Positions 1-7,637 of a DNA stretch of 31,757 nt are shown here, one piece after another. The notes beneath the pieces are model-generated. The model was not told the DNA's origin. It did no database searches and saw nothing but the letters and a program-made list of their open reading frames with translations. Position 1 is the first letter of the stretch, and every line of letters begins with the position of its first letter. A program made the translations under genes and the position numbers. This DNA comes from Neomoorella mulderi (lineage in GTDB: Bacteria > Bacillota > DSM-521 > Neomoorellales > Neomoorellaceae), in assembly GCA_011375465.1 (NCBI GenBank), contig DRZV01000092.1:1-31757 (forward strand), read 5' to 3'.

Positions 1-2333
1 CTGGAGCTATTTTTAAGGCTATGGCAGGACACCCTTTCGCTGGAAAAGGAGCTCCTTCGCCGTATGCTCCACCTTTCACCTCCTCCCCTGCGCCCATGGT
101 TTGAAGGGGCCTTGAGTTCATCCCCCACCCTCTGTGCCGAGGCTGCCGCTTCTGCCTTTAACCCCGCAAGGGAAGGTCCAATCCTTCAGGAGCGAAAGGA
201 TGTCCCCCCACCGGGGAAGCTGCACTACTCGATAGAAGATATGGCTTCCCACTTGGCCCCAGGGGGTAGCCTCAGCCTCCTGTTCCCCGGATATGAGCAT
301 CGCCTCCAACAGATACAGGTCTTGAAGGCGGTGGCCCGGGCCCTGGAGGAAGAAATTCACCTGGTGGTGGAGGCAGGTACCGGCACCGGCAAGTCCTGGG
401 CTTACCTCCTGCCGGCCATTTATTGGGCCTGCTCCCGGGGAGAGCGGGTGGTCATAGCTACCCATACCATAAGCCTCCAGGAACAGCTTTTGCATAAAGA
501 TCTGCCCGTATTGAAAAGGATTTTGCCCTTTGAGTTTAGAGCCGCCCTGTTGAAGGGCAGGGGAAACTATCTCTGCCGCAGAAAGCTAAAGGAGGCCCTG
601 GAGGAGCCCCCGGAGACAGAGGGGGAGAGGGCCTTCCTTATGAGGGTACTTGCCTGGTTCCGGGAGACCTCCATTGGGGACTGGAACGAACTGAAATTGA
701 CTCCGGAAGAGGAAGCCTGGAAGGTCCAACTGTCAGCGGAGAAAGAGACCTGTATAGGCAGCACCTGTCCCCACTTCGAGGAGTGCTTTTTCAATAAGGC
801 CCGAGAAGAAGCCGAAGGGGTCCACATCCTCCTGATTAATCATTCGCTTCTGCTCAGCGATCTGCGCTTTAAACAACAAATTTTACCAGATTACTTCTAC
901 CTGGTGATCGACGAGGCCCATCACCTGGAGGAAGTGGCCTTCGAACACCTGGGGATCACGGTAAAGGAATCCTTTTTAAATTTAATCTCAAGGCGCTGGG
1001 GCGATCGTTCCCGCCCTTCACTTTATTAGGAAAATTATGGAAGTGGGTGCCCAGACTGAATAACCCGGAAATGTTGAAAATCCTTCGGGATTTGGAAAAG
1101 GGTTTTCCCGAGATGATCTCCCGGGGACGGGATTTCTGGCGATCTTTTGAAGATTTGGAATTGTCATCCTTATGGGAAGAAGGAGGCGGAACCCTGAGGT
1201 TTACCCCCTATCTTCAGGAGACCCCTGCCTGGGACGCCCTCTGGACCAGGTTCGGCTGGTTGGAAGAGACTTTAACGGTCATCTCTGCCCGTTTGAACCG
1301 GTTGGGGAAGCTCCTCTCGGAGTGGGGGGCTCAGGAGCTATCCCAAGAGGTGAACAATTTCGGAGCCCTCCTCACCCAGTGGCGGGATGAAGTGGCCCGG
1401 ATACTGGAGGCTGACCTGGAAAGGGAAGTGGCCTGGTTAGAAAAGGGGGAGAGGGGCGGTTTGGCCTTAAGGCTGGCCCCCTTAGAAGTGGGCTCTGTCC
1501 TGGCAGAAGAGCTCTTTGCCAAGAAAAGGGCGGTGATCATGACTTCTGCCACCCTCAGGGTGGGAGGGGGCTTCGACTATTTTTCCCGGCAGGTGGGTTT
1601 GGAGGCTTTCCCTCGGGAGAAGGTGGATTTTTGTCAGGTGGATTCGCCCTTTGACTATGCCCGCCAGGCCCTGGTCTGCCTGGTGGAGGGGTTGCCCAGC
1701 CCAGCCCAGCCCATCAGGACGAAGAGAGCTATGCTGCTGCGGTGGCGCCCCTTCTGGCCCGGACCCTTCCTGCCATAGGGGGCAGAACGTTGATCCTCTG
1801 TACCTCCCACCGTTTTTTAAGGGAGCTGTACCAACTGCTCACCGATACCCTGGGGGGCCACCTGCGTCTTGGCCCAGGGCATAACCGGTACCAGGGCCAA
1901 GCTTGTGGAGGAGTTCTGCCAAACTGAGAAGGCGGTGCTGCTGGGAGCCAACACCTATTGGGAAGGCCTGGATCTGCCCGGCGACCTCCTCAAAGGGGTG
2001 ATAATCCCTCGCCTGCCTTTTCCTTCCCCCGGGCATCCCCTCCAGGCTGCCCGGACAGAGCGGCTGTCAGCCCAGGGGGAAAACCCCTTTATGGCTTTAA
2101 GCCTCCCCAAGGCCCTGCTCCGTTTCCGCCAGGGCTTCGGCCGCCTCATCAGGAGTGCGGCGGACCGGGGGGTATTCATCATCCTGGACCAGCGGGTACT
2201 CTCCCGGAAGTATGGAGAATGTTTCCCGAAGGTCCTGCCTCCTGCCAGCCTTTCAAAGGTCTCCCCCGAGGAACTGCCGGGCGAGATAAAAAGATGGTTT
2301 GGTGGAGCCCCACCTGATGGCAAAAATCTTTAA
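1..2333 (+). CDS. dinG: DinG-family exonuclease/ATP-dependent helicase, 3' part, with three frameshifts
   Basis: Superfamily 2 helicase of the XPD/DinG type, a DNA-unwinding repair enzyme. The frame is open at base 1, so the start lies outside the window; the first residues (LELFLRLWQDTLSLEKELL) look like the linker after an N-terminal DnaQ-type exonuclease domain, as in Firmicute DinG. Visible motifs are Walker A GTGTGKS (about 376-396), four FeS-type cysteines (GNYLC, then ETCIGSTCPHFEEC), the DEAH box (910-921), and C-terminal motifs GANTYWEGLDLPG and QGFGRLIRSAADRG. The frame breaks three times. One base is missing near 998-1014. At 1695-1709 a CCCAG triplicate shifts the frame; removing one unit restores EGLPSPAHQDEES. 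At 1852-1857 there is one G too many; five Gs give DTLGATCVLAQGITGTR, as the family expects. Identity is certain; whether it is a true pseudogene or carries read errors is open. Confidence 0.93.
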
Positions 2334-2384
2334 AGGGCATATTAAAGATATTAGGGGCCATCAATCTCAAGCGAGGTGAAAAGG

Positions 2385-2456
2385 ATGCGGGTCATATATA
2401 TCCCCTTGCCGGCGTTTTTAAAAGAAATTTTAAAAAAGATTCTGGGGCAGAGATAG
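2385..2456 (+). CDS. spoVM: Stage V sporulation protein M (SpoVM), 23 aa
   Basis: A 23-codon ORF with ATG at 2385 and a GAGGTG ribosome site about six bases upstream. The product starts MRVIYIPLPAFLKEILKK and aligns without gaps to B. subtilis SpoVM (26 aa, starting MKFYTIKLPKFLGG), sharing I6, L8, P9, F11, L12, I15, L20 and G21. Pro9 and the amphipathic helix carry the protein's known ability to sense the positive curvature of the forespore membrane and to anchor SpoIVA at the start of coat assembly. It lies 51 bp after dinG, and an intrinsic terminator begins seven bases after its stop, so the ORF is neatly bounded. I could not make out a convincing sigma-E-type promoter. The short length limits certainty, but position-by-position agreement and the ribosome site make chance unlikely. 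Confidence 0.85.
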   Translation: MRVIYIPLPAFLKEILKKILGQR

Positions 2457-2462
2457 GTTCTG

Positions 2463-2491
2463 GGAACCCTTTCGCGGGTTCCTTTATTTTT
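2463..2491 (+). terminator. Intrinsic terminator after spoVM
   Basis: The 7-bp stem GGAACCC/GGGTTCC (2463-2469 with 2476-2482), closing a six-base loop, is followed directly by TTTATTTTT. It sits just after the spoVM stop and ends the dinG-spoVM unit. Confidence 0.85.
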
Positions 2492-2539
2492 AGGCATAAA
2501 AAGGCCGGGGCGCTATTAAGATTAACCGGGAGGGAGAAT

Positions 2540-2994
2540 ATGCGGCTCTCCAGGGATTTTGCCCTCGGCTTTTTAGCAGGTATATTGGTGTTTTTTCTCC
2601 TAAGCCGCCTGCAGACCTGTTCCCCGGAAAAAAGGTTCAGCCCATCTTGGCCCCTGCGAGGGAGGAACTGCCCTTTTCTTTGATCCATGATTTTAATAAG
2701 GCCCTGGGGGAAGGGAAAGGAGAAGGGCTGGGCCCCCCTCTTTACCGGGGAGCTCGGCCGGAATTTAACCCGGGAGAGGGCCTGGAGGGAATGGCGCAGG
2801 AGCTTGGAGGGGTGCCCAAGATCCCGGCTGGCCTTTTTTTGTTACAGTCCCAGGAGGTGGACCATGAAGGTGGAAGAGCCTGGGCCCGAGGGGAGGCCCA
2901 TTGGGTGTGCGGGGAAAAGGGTTCGCTATCCCTACCCCAGACCTTTTACTTTGTCCGGGAAAAGGGTGTCTGGAAGATAAGCCGCATTGAATAG
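2540..2994 (+). CDS. Membrane-anchored hypothetical protein (frameshifted)
   Basis: Not assigned to a known family. ATG at 2540 follows GGGAGGGAG. The N-terminus (MRLSRDFALGFLAGILVFF) is a short basic head followed by one hydrophobic segment, so it is a signal anchor. A soluble part of roughly 115 residues follows and ends in VREKGVWKISRIE, the kind of ending seen in SnoaL/DUF-type 'lumazine-like' extracytoplasmic folds, though I cannot support a family call. The anchor frame stops after about 47 codons. The frame of the soluble part takes over at the A6 run 2628-2633; one more A gives CSPEKKVQPILAPAREELP and a 151-residue protein. The stop lies three bases from the stop of the convergent membrane protein gene. 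Confidence 0.55.
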
Positions 2995-2997
2995 CCC

Positions 2998-3342
2998 CTA
3001 GAAGGCTACCCCAGCCATTCCCCCCAGGGCCCCGGAAGCCCAACACAGCAGGGCCTTTTTCATAAGGGGGACGATTGCTGGCACTTCCGAGATCAATCCC
3101 ACCGCCAGGGTGCAGCCCCAGAACAGCAGGCCCACAGCGCCGCCGTAGAGCAGGCCCCTGCCGCCGGCTCCATGGGCCGCCCACCATCCCCCCAGGAACA
3201 CCGAAAGGGCGCTCAGAAGATGGGCCATCAGGGACCAGTTCCGTTCCGATAGGGGGCCCAGGTAGAAGACCAGCCCCATCACCAGGGAAAGGACCAAGGC
3301 CGAGGCCAGGGCCACCAGTAATCCCATCAGGACGTGGCGCAT
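2998..3342 (-). CDS. TIGR04086 family four-helix membrane protein
   Basis: A 114-residue, very hydrophobic protein with four predicted transmembrane segments: about residues 5-28, 38-58, 63-83 and 90-112. Small-residue packing motifs such as FLGGWWAAHGAGGRGLLYG and the ending GALGGMAGVAF match the TIGR04086 (YrzE-like) family of Firmicutes, whose function is unknown and whose usual length is about 115 aa. The start is ATG at 3342, behind a strong GGAGGAGG site. It is divergent from the dehydratase-like operon and convergent with the anchored hypothetical protein, with only three bases between the two stops and no terminator visible there. Confidence 0.75.
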   Translation of the reverse strand: MRHVLMGLLVALASALVLSLVMGLVFYLGPLSERNWSLMAHLLSALSVFLGGWWAAHGAGGRGLLYGGAVGLLFWGCTLAVGLISEVPAIVPLMKKALLCWASGALGGMAGVAF

Positions 3343-3423
3343 TTTTTCCTCCTCCCCATACCCTTCTTTTACTTTTACACCCTATGCTTGGCAACTGGAA
3401 AACATGCCATGAGATGAGCTAAA

Positions 3424-4437
3424 ATGAAGGGGGAATTTCTTGTGGAAAGGGGTAGAAAATTGAGGATAGGTTTTCCCCGGGCCCTCTTTTATTACAGCTA
3501 TTTCCCCTTTTGGCAGGGATTTTTTAACCGCTTAGGGATGGAGGTGGTGGTCTCCCCTCCCACCACCAAGGGCATACTGGATGATGGCACCAGGGAAGCG
3601 GAGGCGGAGGCCTGCATACCGGTCAAGCTCTATCACGGCCATGTTCTGGCCTTGAAGGACAAGGTGGACCTGCTCTTCATACCCAGGCTGGTCCGCATCG
3701 ATAGGCGCAGCACCTTCTGTCCCAAGTTCTTAGGCCTTCCCGATATGGTCAGGGCCTCCCTACCAGACCTCCCCCCTATACTGGATTTAAAGGTGGACGA
3801 GCGGACCAGCCCTGGAGAATGGTGGCCCACCTGCAGGGCCATAGGGGAACTCCTGGGAATAGACAGTTTCCTTCGCCTGTGGTCTGCCTACAGGGAAGGG
3901 AAGCAACACCAGAAGGCTTATGAGAAGTTGCTTTACAAAGGGTATCTTCCCGAAGAAGCCCTGGCCGCCCTAAGGGGGGAGGAGGTGGAGGTGCCCCCCC
4001 GGATCAAGGAAAATTTAAATCTGGCGGTTTTGGGCTATCCCTATCAGGTATACGACGGTTACATCAGCTGGGACATCATAGGAAAGCTCAGAAAGATGCC
4101 CATAAACCTGTGGACCATGGAAATGGTTCCCCCCTCAAAGCTGTACAGGTTCTGTAAACATCTGCCCAAACAGCCTTTCTGGCACTATTCCGTACTAGTC
4201 CTGGGGGCGGCCTATTACTATCAACAACAGGGAGTGGACGGAGTTATCCATGTGGCGGCCTTTGCCTGCGGCCCTGACGCCATGGTGAATAAGATCATGG
4301 AGATAGATCTGAGCCAAGGGAGCAATCCCACGCCTTTTATGTCCCTCAGCGTGGACGAGCAGACAGGCGACGCGGGTGTGGCCACCCGGCTGGAGGCCTT
4401 TGTGGATATGCTCCTGCAGAGGAGGAGGAAGGGATGA
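3424..4437 (+). CDS. DUF2229 / 2-hydroxyacyl-CoA dehydratase-like iron-sulfur protein, subunit A
   Basis: Belongs to the acyl-CoA dehydratase activase-related group (DUF2229), relatives of the HgdA/B and BcrB/C subunits that receive electrons from an ATP-driven activase. The core opens with IGFPRALFYYSYFPFWQ and closes with DGVIHVAAFACGPD and DEQTGDAGVATRLEAFVD. Three cysteines fall at family-conserved places (EACIPVK, STFCPKFLG, AFACGPD), which would suit a [4Fe-4S] cluster with one open site. ATG at 3424 has no ribosome site. GTG at 3442 (behind AAGGGGG) or TTG at 3460 (behind GAAAGGGG, giving MRIGFPRAL as in relatives) are better starts; I prefer TTG 3460 but list the longest form. It overlaps the next gene by ATGA, so the two are surely cotranslated. 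The substrate is unknown. Confidence 0.8.
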   Translation: MKGEFLVERGRKLRIGFPRALFYYSYFPFWQGFFNRLGMEVVVSPPTTKGILDDGTREAEAEACIPVKLYHGHVLALKDKVDLLFIPRLVRIDRRSTFCPKFLGLPDMVRASLPDLPPILDLKVDERTSPGEWWPTCRAIGELLGIDSFLRLWSAYREGKQHQKAYEKLLYKGYLPEEALAALRGEEVEVPPRIKENLNLAVLGYPYQVYDGYISWDIIGKLRKMPINLWTMEMVPPSKLYRFCKHLPKQPFWHYSVLVLGAAYYYQQQGVDGVIHVAAFACGPDAMVNKIMEIDLSQGSNPTPFMSLSVDEQTGDAGVATRLEAFVDMLLQRRRKG

Positions 4438-5567
4438 GAAAGGTCACCTTTCCCCATATGGGCTATTCCCACATAGCCTTCAAACAGCTCATAGAAGATA
4501 TGGGATTCGAGGCCATAACCCCCTGTCATCCCAACAGATACACCCTGGATTTGGGGGTGAGGTATTCTCCCGAACACGCCTGCATACCCTTTAAAATCCT
4601 CATGGGTAATTACATCGAGGCCCTGGAGAGGGGAGCTGAGATCATAATCACTTCTGGGGGCGTGGGTCCTTGCCGTGCAGGCTTGTACGGCATGACCCAC
4701 GAAAAGATTTTGAAAAGCCTGGGCTATGACTTCAGGATAGTGGTCTTTGATCCCCCTCTGGTGAATCTTTGGGACTTCTACTGGAAACTGCGCTTTATGG
4801 TGCGGGAGGCCAGGCTCAGCTGGAGGGCTTTTATAGATGTGATCAAGCGGGCCTGGGACAAGCTTAAGCTCTTGGACGAAATGGAGATAAAGGCCATTAA
4901 CTTAAGGCCCTACGAAGTGGAGAAGGGGAGCACCACCAGGGCCTTCCACCAGTGCTTGCAGATCATCGATAGGGCCAGGACCAGGAAGGAAATGGAAGAA
5001 GCCCGGAGGGAGTGCCACAGGATCCTGGAGAAGGTGCCCAAGGACAGGAGCCGCCGTCCCCTCAAGGTGGGCCTGGTGGGGGAGATATACTGCCTTCTGG
5101 AACCCTTTATAAACCTGGAGGTGGAAAGGACTTTGGGGGAACTGGGAGCCTTAGCCTGCAGGGGGGTGTTCCTCACCGGCTATACCCAGACGGACGTTTT
5201 GGGTAAAGGTAACCACAACGTAAGGCTGTTGGCCGCCCCTTACCTCAACCAATTCGTGGGGGGACATGGTCAAAACAGCGTGGGAGAAACCATATTCTAC
5301 GCTAAAAAGGGTTTTGATGGGGTGATCCATGTGGCCCCCTTTGGCTGCCTTCCGGAGATAGTGGCCAAGGGGGTATTGCCCAAGATAAGCCGGGACCTGG
5401 ATATACCGATTCTCACCTTGACCCTGGATGAGCAGACCGGCAGGGCAGGGGTTCAGACGAGGCTGGAGGCTTTTGTAGATCTGCTCTACCAGAAGAGGAG
5501 GGCCAAGGAGGTGAAGGGGTTTGGAACCCTGCTACCTGGGTATAGATGTGGGCTCTGTCAGCACTAA
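4434..5567 (+). CDS. DUF2229 / 2-hydroxyacyl-CoA dehydratase-like iron-sulfur protein, subunit B
   Basis: A 377-residue paralogue of the preceding gene. Both end in the same module: DGVIHVAPFGCLPE here, then LDEQTGRAGVQTRLEAFVD. Cysteines at EHACIPFK, GVGPCRAG and PFGCLPE mirror the three-cysteine pattern of the partner, so I infer a heterodimer carrying two clusters or one bridged cluster. The ATG at 4434 overlaps the previous stop and is preceded by AGGAGGAAGGG. The 3' end overlaps the activase gene by 47 bp, longer than usual, and its last 15 residues (…GYRCGLCQH) may be a by-product of that overlap. In many anaerobes these parts are fused to the activase in one very long YjiL-type protein; here they are split. 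Confidence 0.78.
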   Translation: MRKVTFPHMGYSHIAFKQLIEDMGFEAITPCHPNRYTLDLGVRYSPEHACIPFKILMGNYIEALERGAEIIITSGGVGPCRAGLYGMTHEKILKSLGYDFRIVVFDPPLVNLWDFYWKLRFMVREARLSWRAFIDVIKRAWDKLKLLDEMEIKAINLRPYEVEKGSTTRAFHQCLQIIDRARTRKEMEEARRECHRILEKVPKDRSRRPLKVGLVGEIYCLLEPFINLEVERTLGELGALACRGVFLTGYTQTDVLGKGNHNVRLLAAPYLNQFVGGHGQNSVGETIFYAKKGFDGVIHVAPFGCLPEIVAKGVLPKISRDLDIPILTLTLDEQTGRAGVQTRLEAFVDLLYQKRRAKEVKGFGTLLPGYRCGLCQH

Positions 5568-6483
5568 TCTGGTGATAATAGATCAAAAGGGAGAGGTGCT
5601 GAGAAGCCTCTATCTGCGCACCCGGGGACAGCCTATAGAGGCGGTAAAGGAGGGCTTAAAAAAACTGGAAGAAGATTGGCCTGCGGGTTTTTCCATTCAG
5701 GGGGTAGGAACCACCGGAAGCGGGCGCTACCTGGCGGGAGCCATTGTGGGAGCAGATGTGGTAAAAAACGAAATAACCGCCCATGCCGTGGCTGCCCGCC
5801 TAGAGGTGCCCGAGGTGCAGACCATTTTGGAAATAGGGGGGCAGGATTCTAAGATAATAATCCTGCGGCAGGGAGTGGTGGTGGACTTTGCCATGAACAC
5901 GGTATGCGCGGCCGGCACCGGCTCCTTTTTGGATCAGCAGGCGGCCCGCTTGGGGATACCTATAGAGAATTTTGGATCTCTGGCTTTAAAATCTCAGCAG
6001 CCCGTCCGGATAGCTGGCCGATGCACCGTCTTCGCCGAGTCGGACATGATCCACAAGCAGCAGATGGGCCACAAGATAGAAGATATAATAGCCGGGCTGT
6101 GCGAGGCCCTGGTGAGGAATTATCTGAACAATGTGGCTAAAGGCAAGGAGATTTTACCCCCTATAGTGTTCCAGGGGGGAGTGGCGGCCAATGCGGGCAT
6201 GAAGGCAGCCTTTGAAAAGGCCCTAAATCAAGAGATCATTGTCCCCCGCCATTTCCCCGTGATGGGGGCTCTGGGGGCTGCCTGGCTGGCCCGGGAATAC
6301 ATGCAGCAAAACGGCAACAGCACCAAGTTTAAAGGGTTTCGGGTGGCTGCAGAGCATTTCGAGACCTACAGCTTTGTGTGTGAGGGATGTTCAAATCTCT
6401 GCGAAATTGTTAATATAAAAGGAGGGGACGGCAAGCTTGTAGCCCGCTGGGGTGGCCGGTGCGGAAAATGGGAGATATTATAA
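5521..6483 (+). CDS. CoA-substrate-specific enzyme activase (BcrA/BadF/HgdC-type ATPase)
   Basis: ASKHA-fold ATPase which, in known systems, binds a [4Fe-4S] cluster between two monomers and uses ATP hydrolysis to push an electron onto a dehydratase or reductase. It shows phosphate-1 motif LGIDVGSVSTN, EIGGQDSKII, NTVCAAGTGSFLDQQ with cluster Cys at about residue 129, GRCTVFAESDMIHKQQ with Cys at about 168, and QGGVAANAGMKAAF. The two cysteines match the spacing in HgdC. A C-terminal tail adds a CxxCxxxC (VCEGCSNLC) and a last GRCGKW cysteine, an extra metal site typical of the long YjiL-type activases. The start is TTG at 5521 behind AGGAGGTG at 5507-5514. Third gene of the operon. Confidence 0.92.
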   Translation: MEPCYLGIDVGSVSTNLVIIDQKGEVLRSLYLRTRGQPIEAVKEGLKKLEEDWPAGFSIQGVGTTGSGRYLAGAIVGADVVKNEITAHAVAARLEVPEVQTILEIGGQDSKIIILRQGVVVDFAMNTVCAAGTGSFLDQQAARLGIPIENFGSLALKSQQPVRIAGRCTVFAESDMIHKQQMGHKIEDIIAGLCEALVRNYLNNVAKGKEILPPIVFQGGVAANAGMKAAFEKALNQEIIVPRHFPVMGALGAAWLAREYMQQNGNSTKFKGFRVAAEHFETYSFVCEGCSNLCEIVNIKGGDGKLVARWGGRCGKWEIL

Positions 6484-6510
6484 TTCAACTTAAAGAAAGG
6501 GGATGGGCAG

Positions 6511-7449
6511 GTGCGGGAGAGCATCTACTCCTTCTGGCAAGATACGGGGTTTAATGCTCTGGGGGATCAGCCCCTTTCCCCCCAGGATGTAGCTTACAGG
6601 GACTGGGAAGGGGTGGAGGAGAGCTGGACAGGGGAAGCCTGGGACGGGGAAGGGCGTTATTTTAAGATATTTTTCTCTATATATAAAGGTGAGGGCAAGG
6701 CCTACCTTTTCCTCAGGGGCGGAAAGGAACAGCTGCAGAGGGAAATTGTGGCTCCCCCCCAGGCTGAAAAGGGCCGGCTTCAGGTCCATATAGGTCCCGG
6801 CCAGATAAAACAGGAGGAGGAGGGATTTTCCCTCCTGTGGCAGGATATAAACGTGGAGCTCTCCTTCCTTCCCTCTTTACCCCCCTGGCAACCGGGAAGC
6901 GGGAGGCTGGATTTTGACGAAAAGGGCGAGCGCTATCTCTATTGGACTATCCCCGTACCCAGAGCCGAGGTTAAGGGCACCCTTCTAGGGGAGGAATTTC
7001 AAGGACAGGGTTGCATAGAGCATCTGCTCTACAATTTTCCCCTGAAGGATATACTTACCCGGGTCTTATTGGGGAGATTTTATGCCGATAATTACACCCT
7101 TCTGTGGAGCAGTTTTCGGGGCAACCTTTTTTACAGCCACAGGGAGGCGGTGGCCCTCTACTTAGCCTCTGGCCAGGAGATGCTGGCTTCCACCCCCAAT
7201 CTGGAAATAAAGGTCCTGGAATGGAAACGGCAGGGGGGGATTTCCTATCCGGAATCCCTGATATTGAAGGGGGGCATCAACCCTCCGCTCCAACTGGAAG
7301 GGGAAGGAGGCCAGCCTTCGTGCAAGAGGCCCTTGAGTTTTTTGGCCCCCGAAGGGCTGGTGGTTTGTTTCACCGGAGACCTGAGGGTGGCCACCCTTCC
7401 CGAAGAGAGGTTAAAGGGACGGGGTTTTATCCATGTCTGCTCCATGTAG
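6511..7449 (+). CDS. AttH/CrtC-like (lipocalin-type double-barrel) protein
   Basis: A 312-residue soluble protein with no signal peptide, rich in predicted beta strands. The middle segment (IPVPRAEVKGTL, then GQGCIEHLLYNFPLKDIL, then GRFYADNYTLLWS) resembles the junction of the AttH / carotenoid 1,2-hydratase (CrtC) / Svf1 lipocalin-like superfamily, where a 'GxGyxEHxWG' stretch is typical. The usual W-G is replaced here by LLYN. Members act on or carry hydrophobic molecules; no function can be assigned. The start is GTG at 6511, behind GAAAGGGGAT, 27 bp after the activase stop, so it is probably in the same operon. The fold assignment is from pattern only. Confidence 0.5.
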   Translation: MRESIYSFWQDTGFNALGDQPLSPQDVAYRDWEGVEESWTGEAWDGEGRYFKIFFSIYKGEGKAYLFLRGGKEQLQREIVAPPQAEKGRLQVHIGPGQIKQEEEGFSLLWQDINVELSFLPSLPPWQPGSGRLDFDEKGERYLYWTIPVPRAEVKGTLLGEEFQGQGCIEHLLYNFPLKDILTRVLLGRFYADNYTLLWSSFRGNLFYSHREAVALYLASGQEMLASTPNLEIKVLEWKRQGGISYPESLILKGGINPPLQLEGEGGQPSCKRPLSFLAPEGLVVCFTGDLRVATLPEERLKGRGFIHVCSM

Positions 7450-7472
7450 AATATAAAAAGGGGTGACCCCCG

Positions 7473-7637
7473 GTGAGGCTTTTGGCCAGTAAGAGCTTTC
7501 CTTGTTCTGACGAACTCTACAAGGTGGTGGACCTCCTCAACAAAACTTTGAAGGATTATAACCTCATGTTCGGCCTTTCCAAGGACGCTGAAGGGCAAAC
7601 CATGATACTATCCATTTACGAGGTGAAGCGTTGCTGA
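7473..7637 (+). CDS. ypmA: YpmA family protein (DUF4264), 54 aa
   Basis: A 54-codon gene beginning GTG at 7473. The product contains SDELYKVVDLLNKTLKDYN, then LMFGLSKDAEGQTMILSIYEV, which follows B. subtilis YpmA (56 aa) closely: DxLYKxVDFLNKTLKxxxLMFGL, then a final strand ILSIY. Function unknown; widely kept in spore-forming Firmicutes. It overlaps surE by seven bases (the TTG of surE lies in its last codons), so the two are translationally coupled. The nearest ribosome site is weak (GGGGTGACCCCCG). Confidence 0.8.
   Translation: MRLLASKSFPCSDELYKVVDLLNKTLKDYNLMFGLSKDAEGQTMILSIYEVKRC

Noticed and set aside
2765..3394. Long minus-strand Gly/Pro-rich open frame of about 200 codons
   Set aside because: It runs antisense to the anchored protein and out of frame with the TIGR04086 gene; composition is that of a GC-rich shadow frame.
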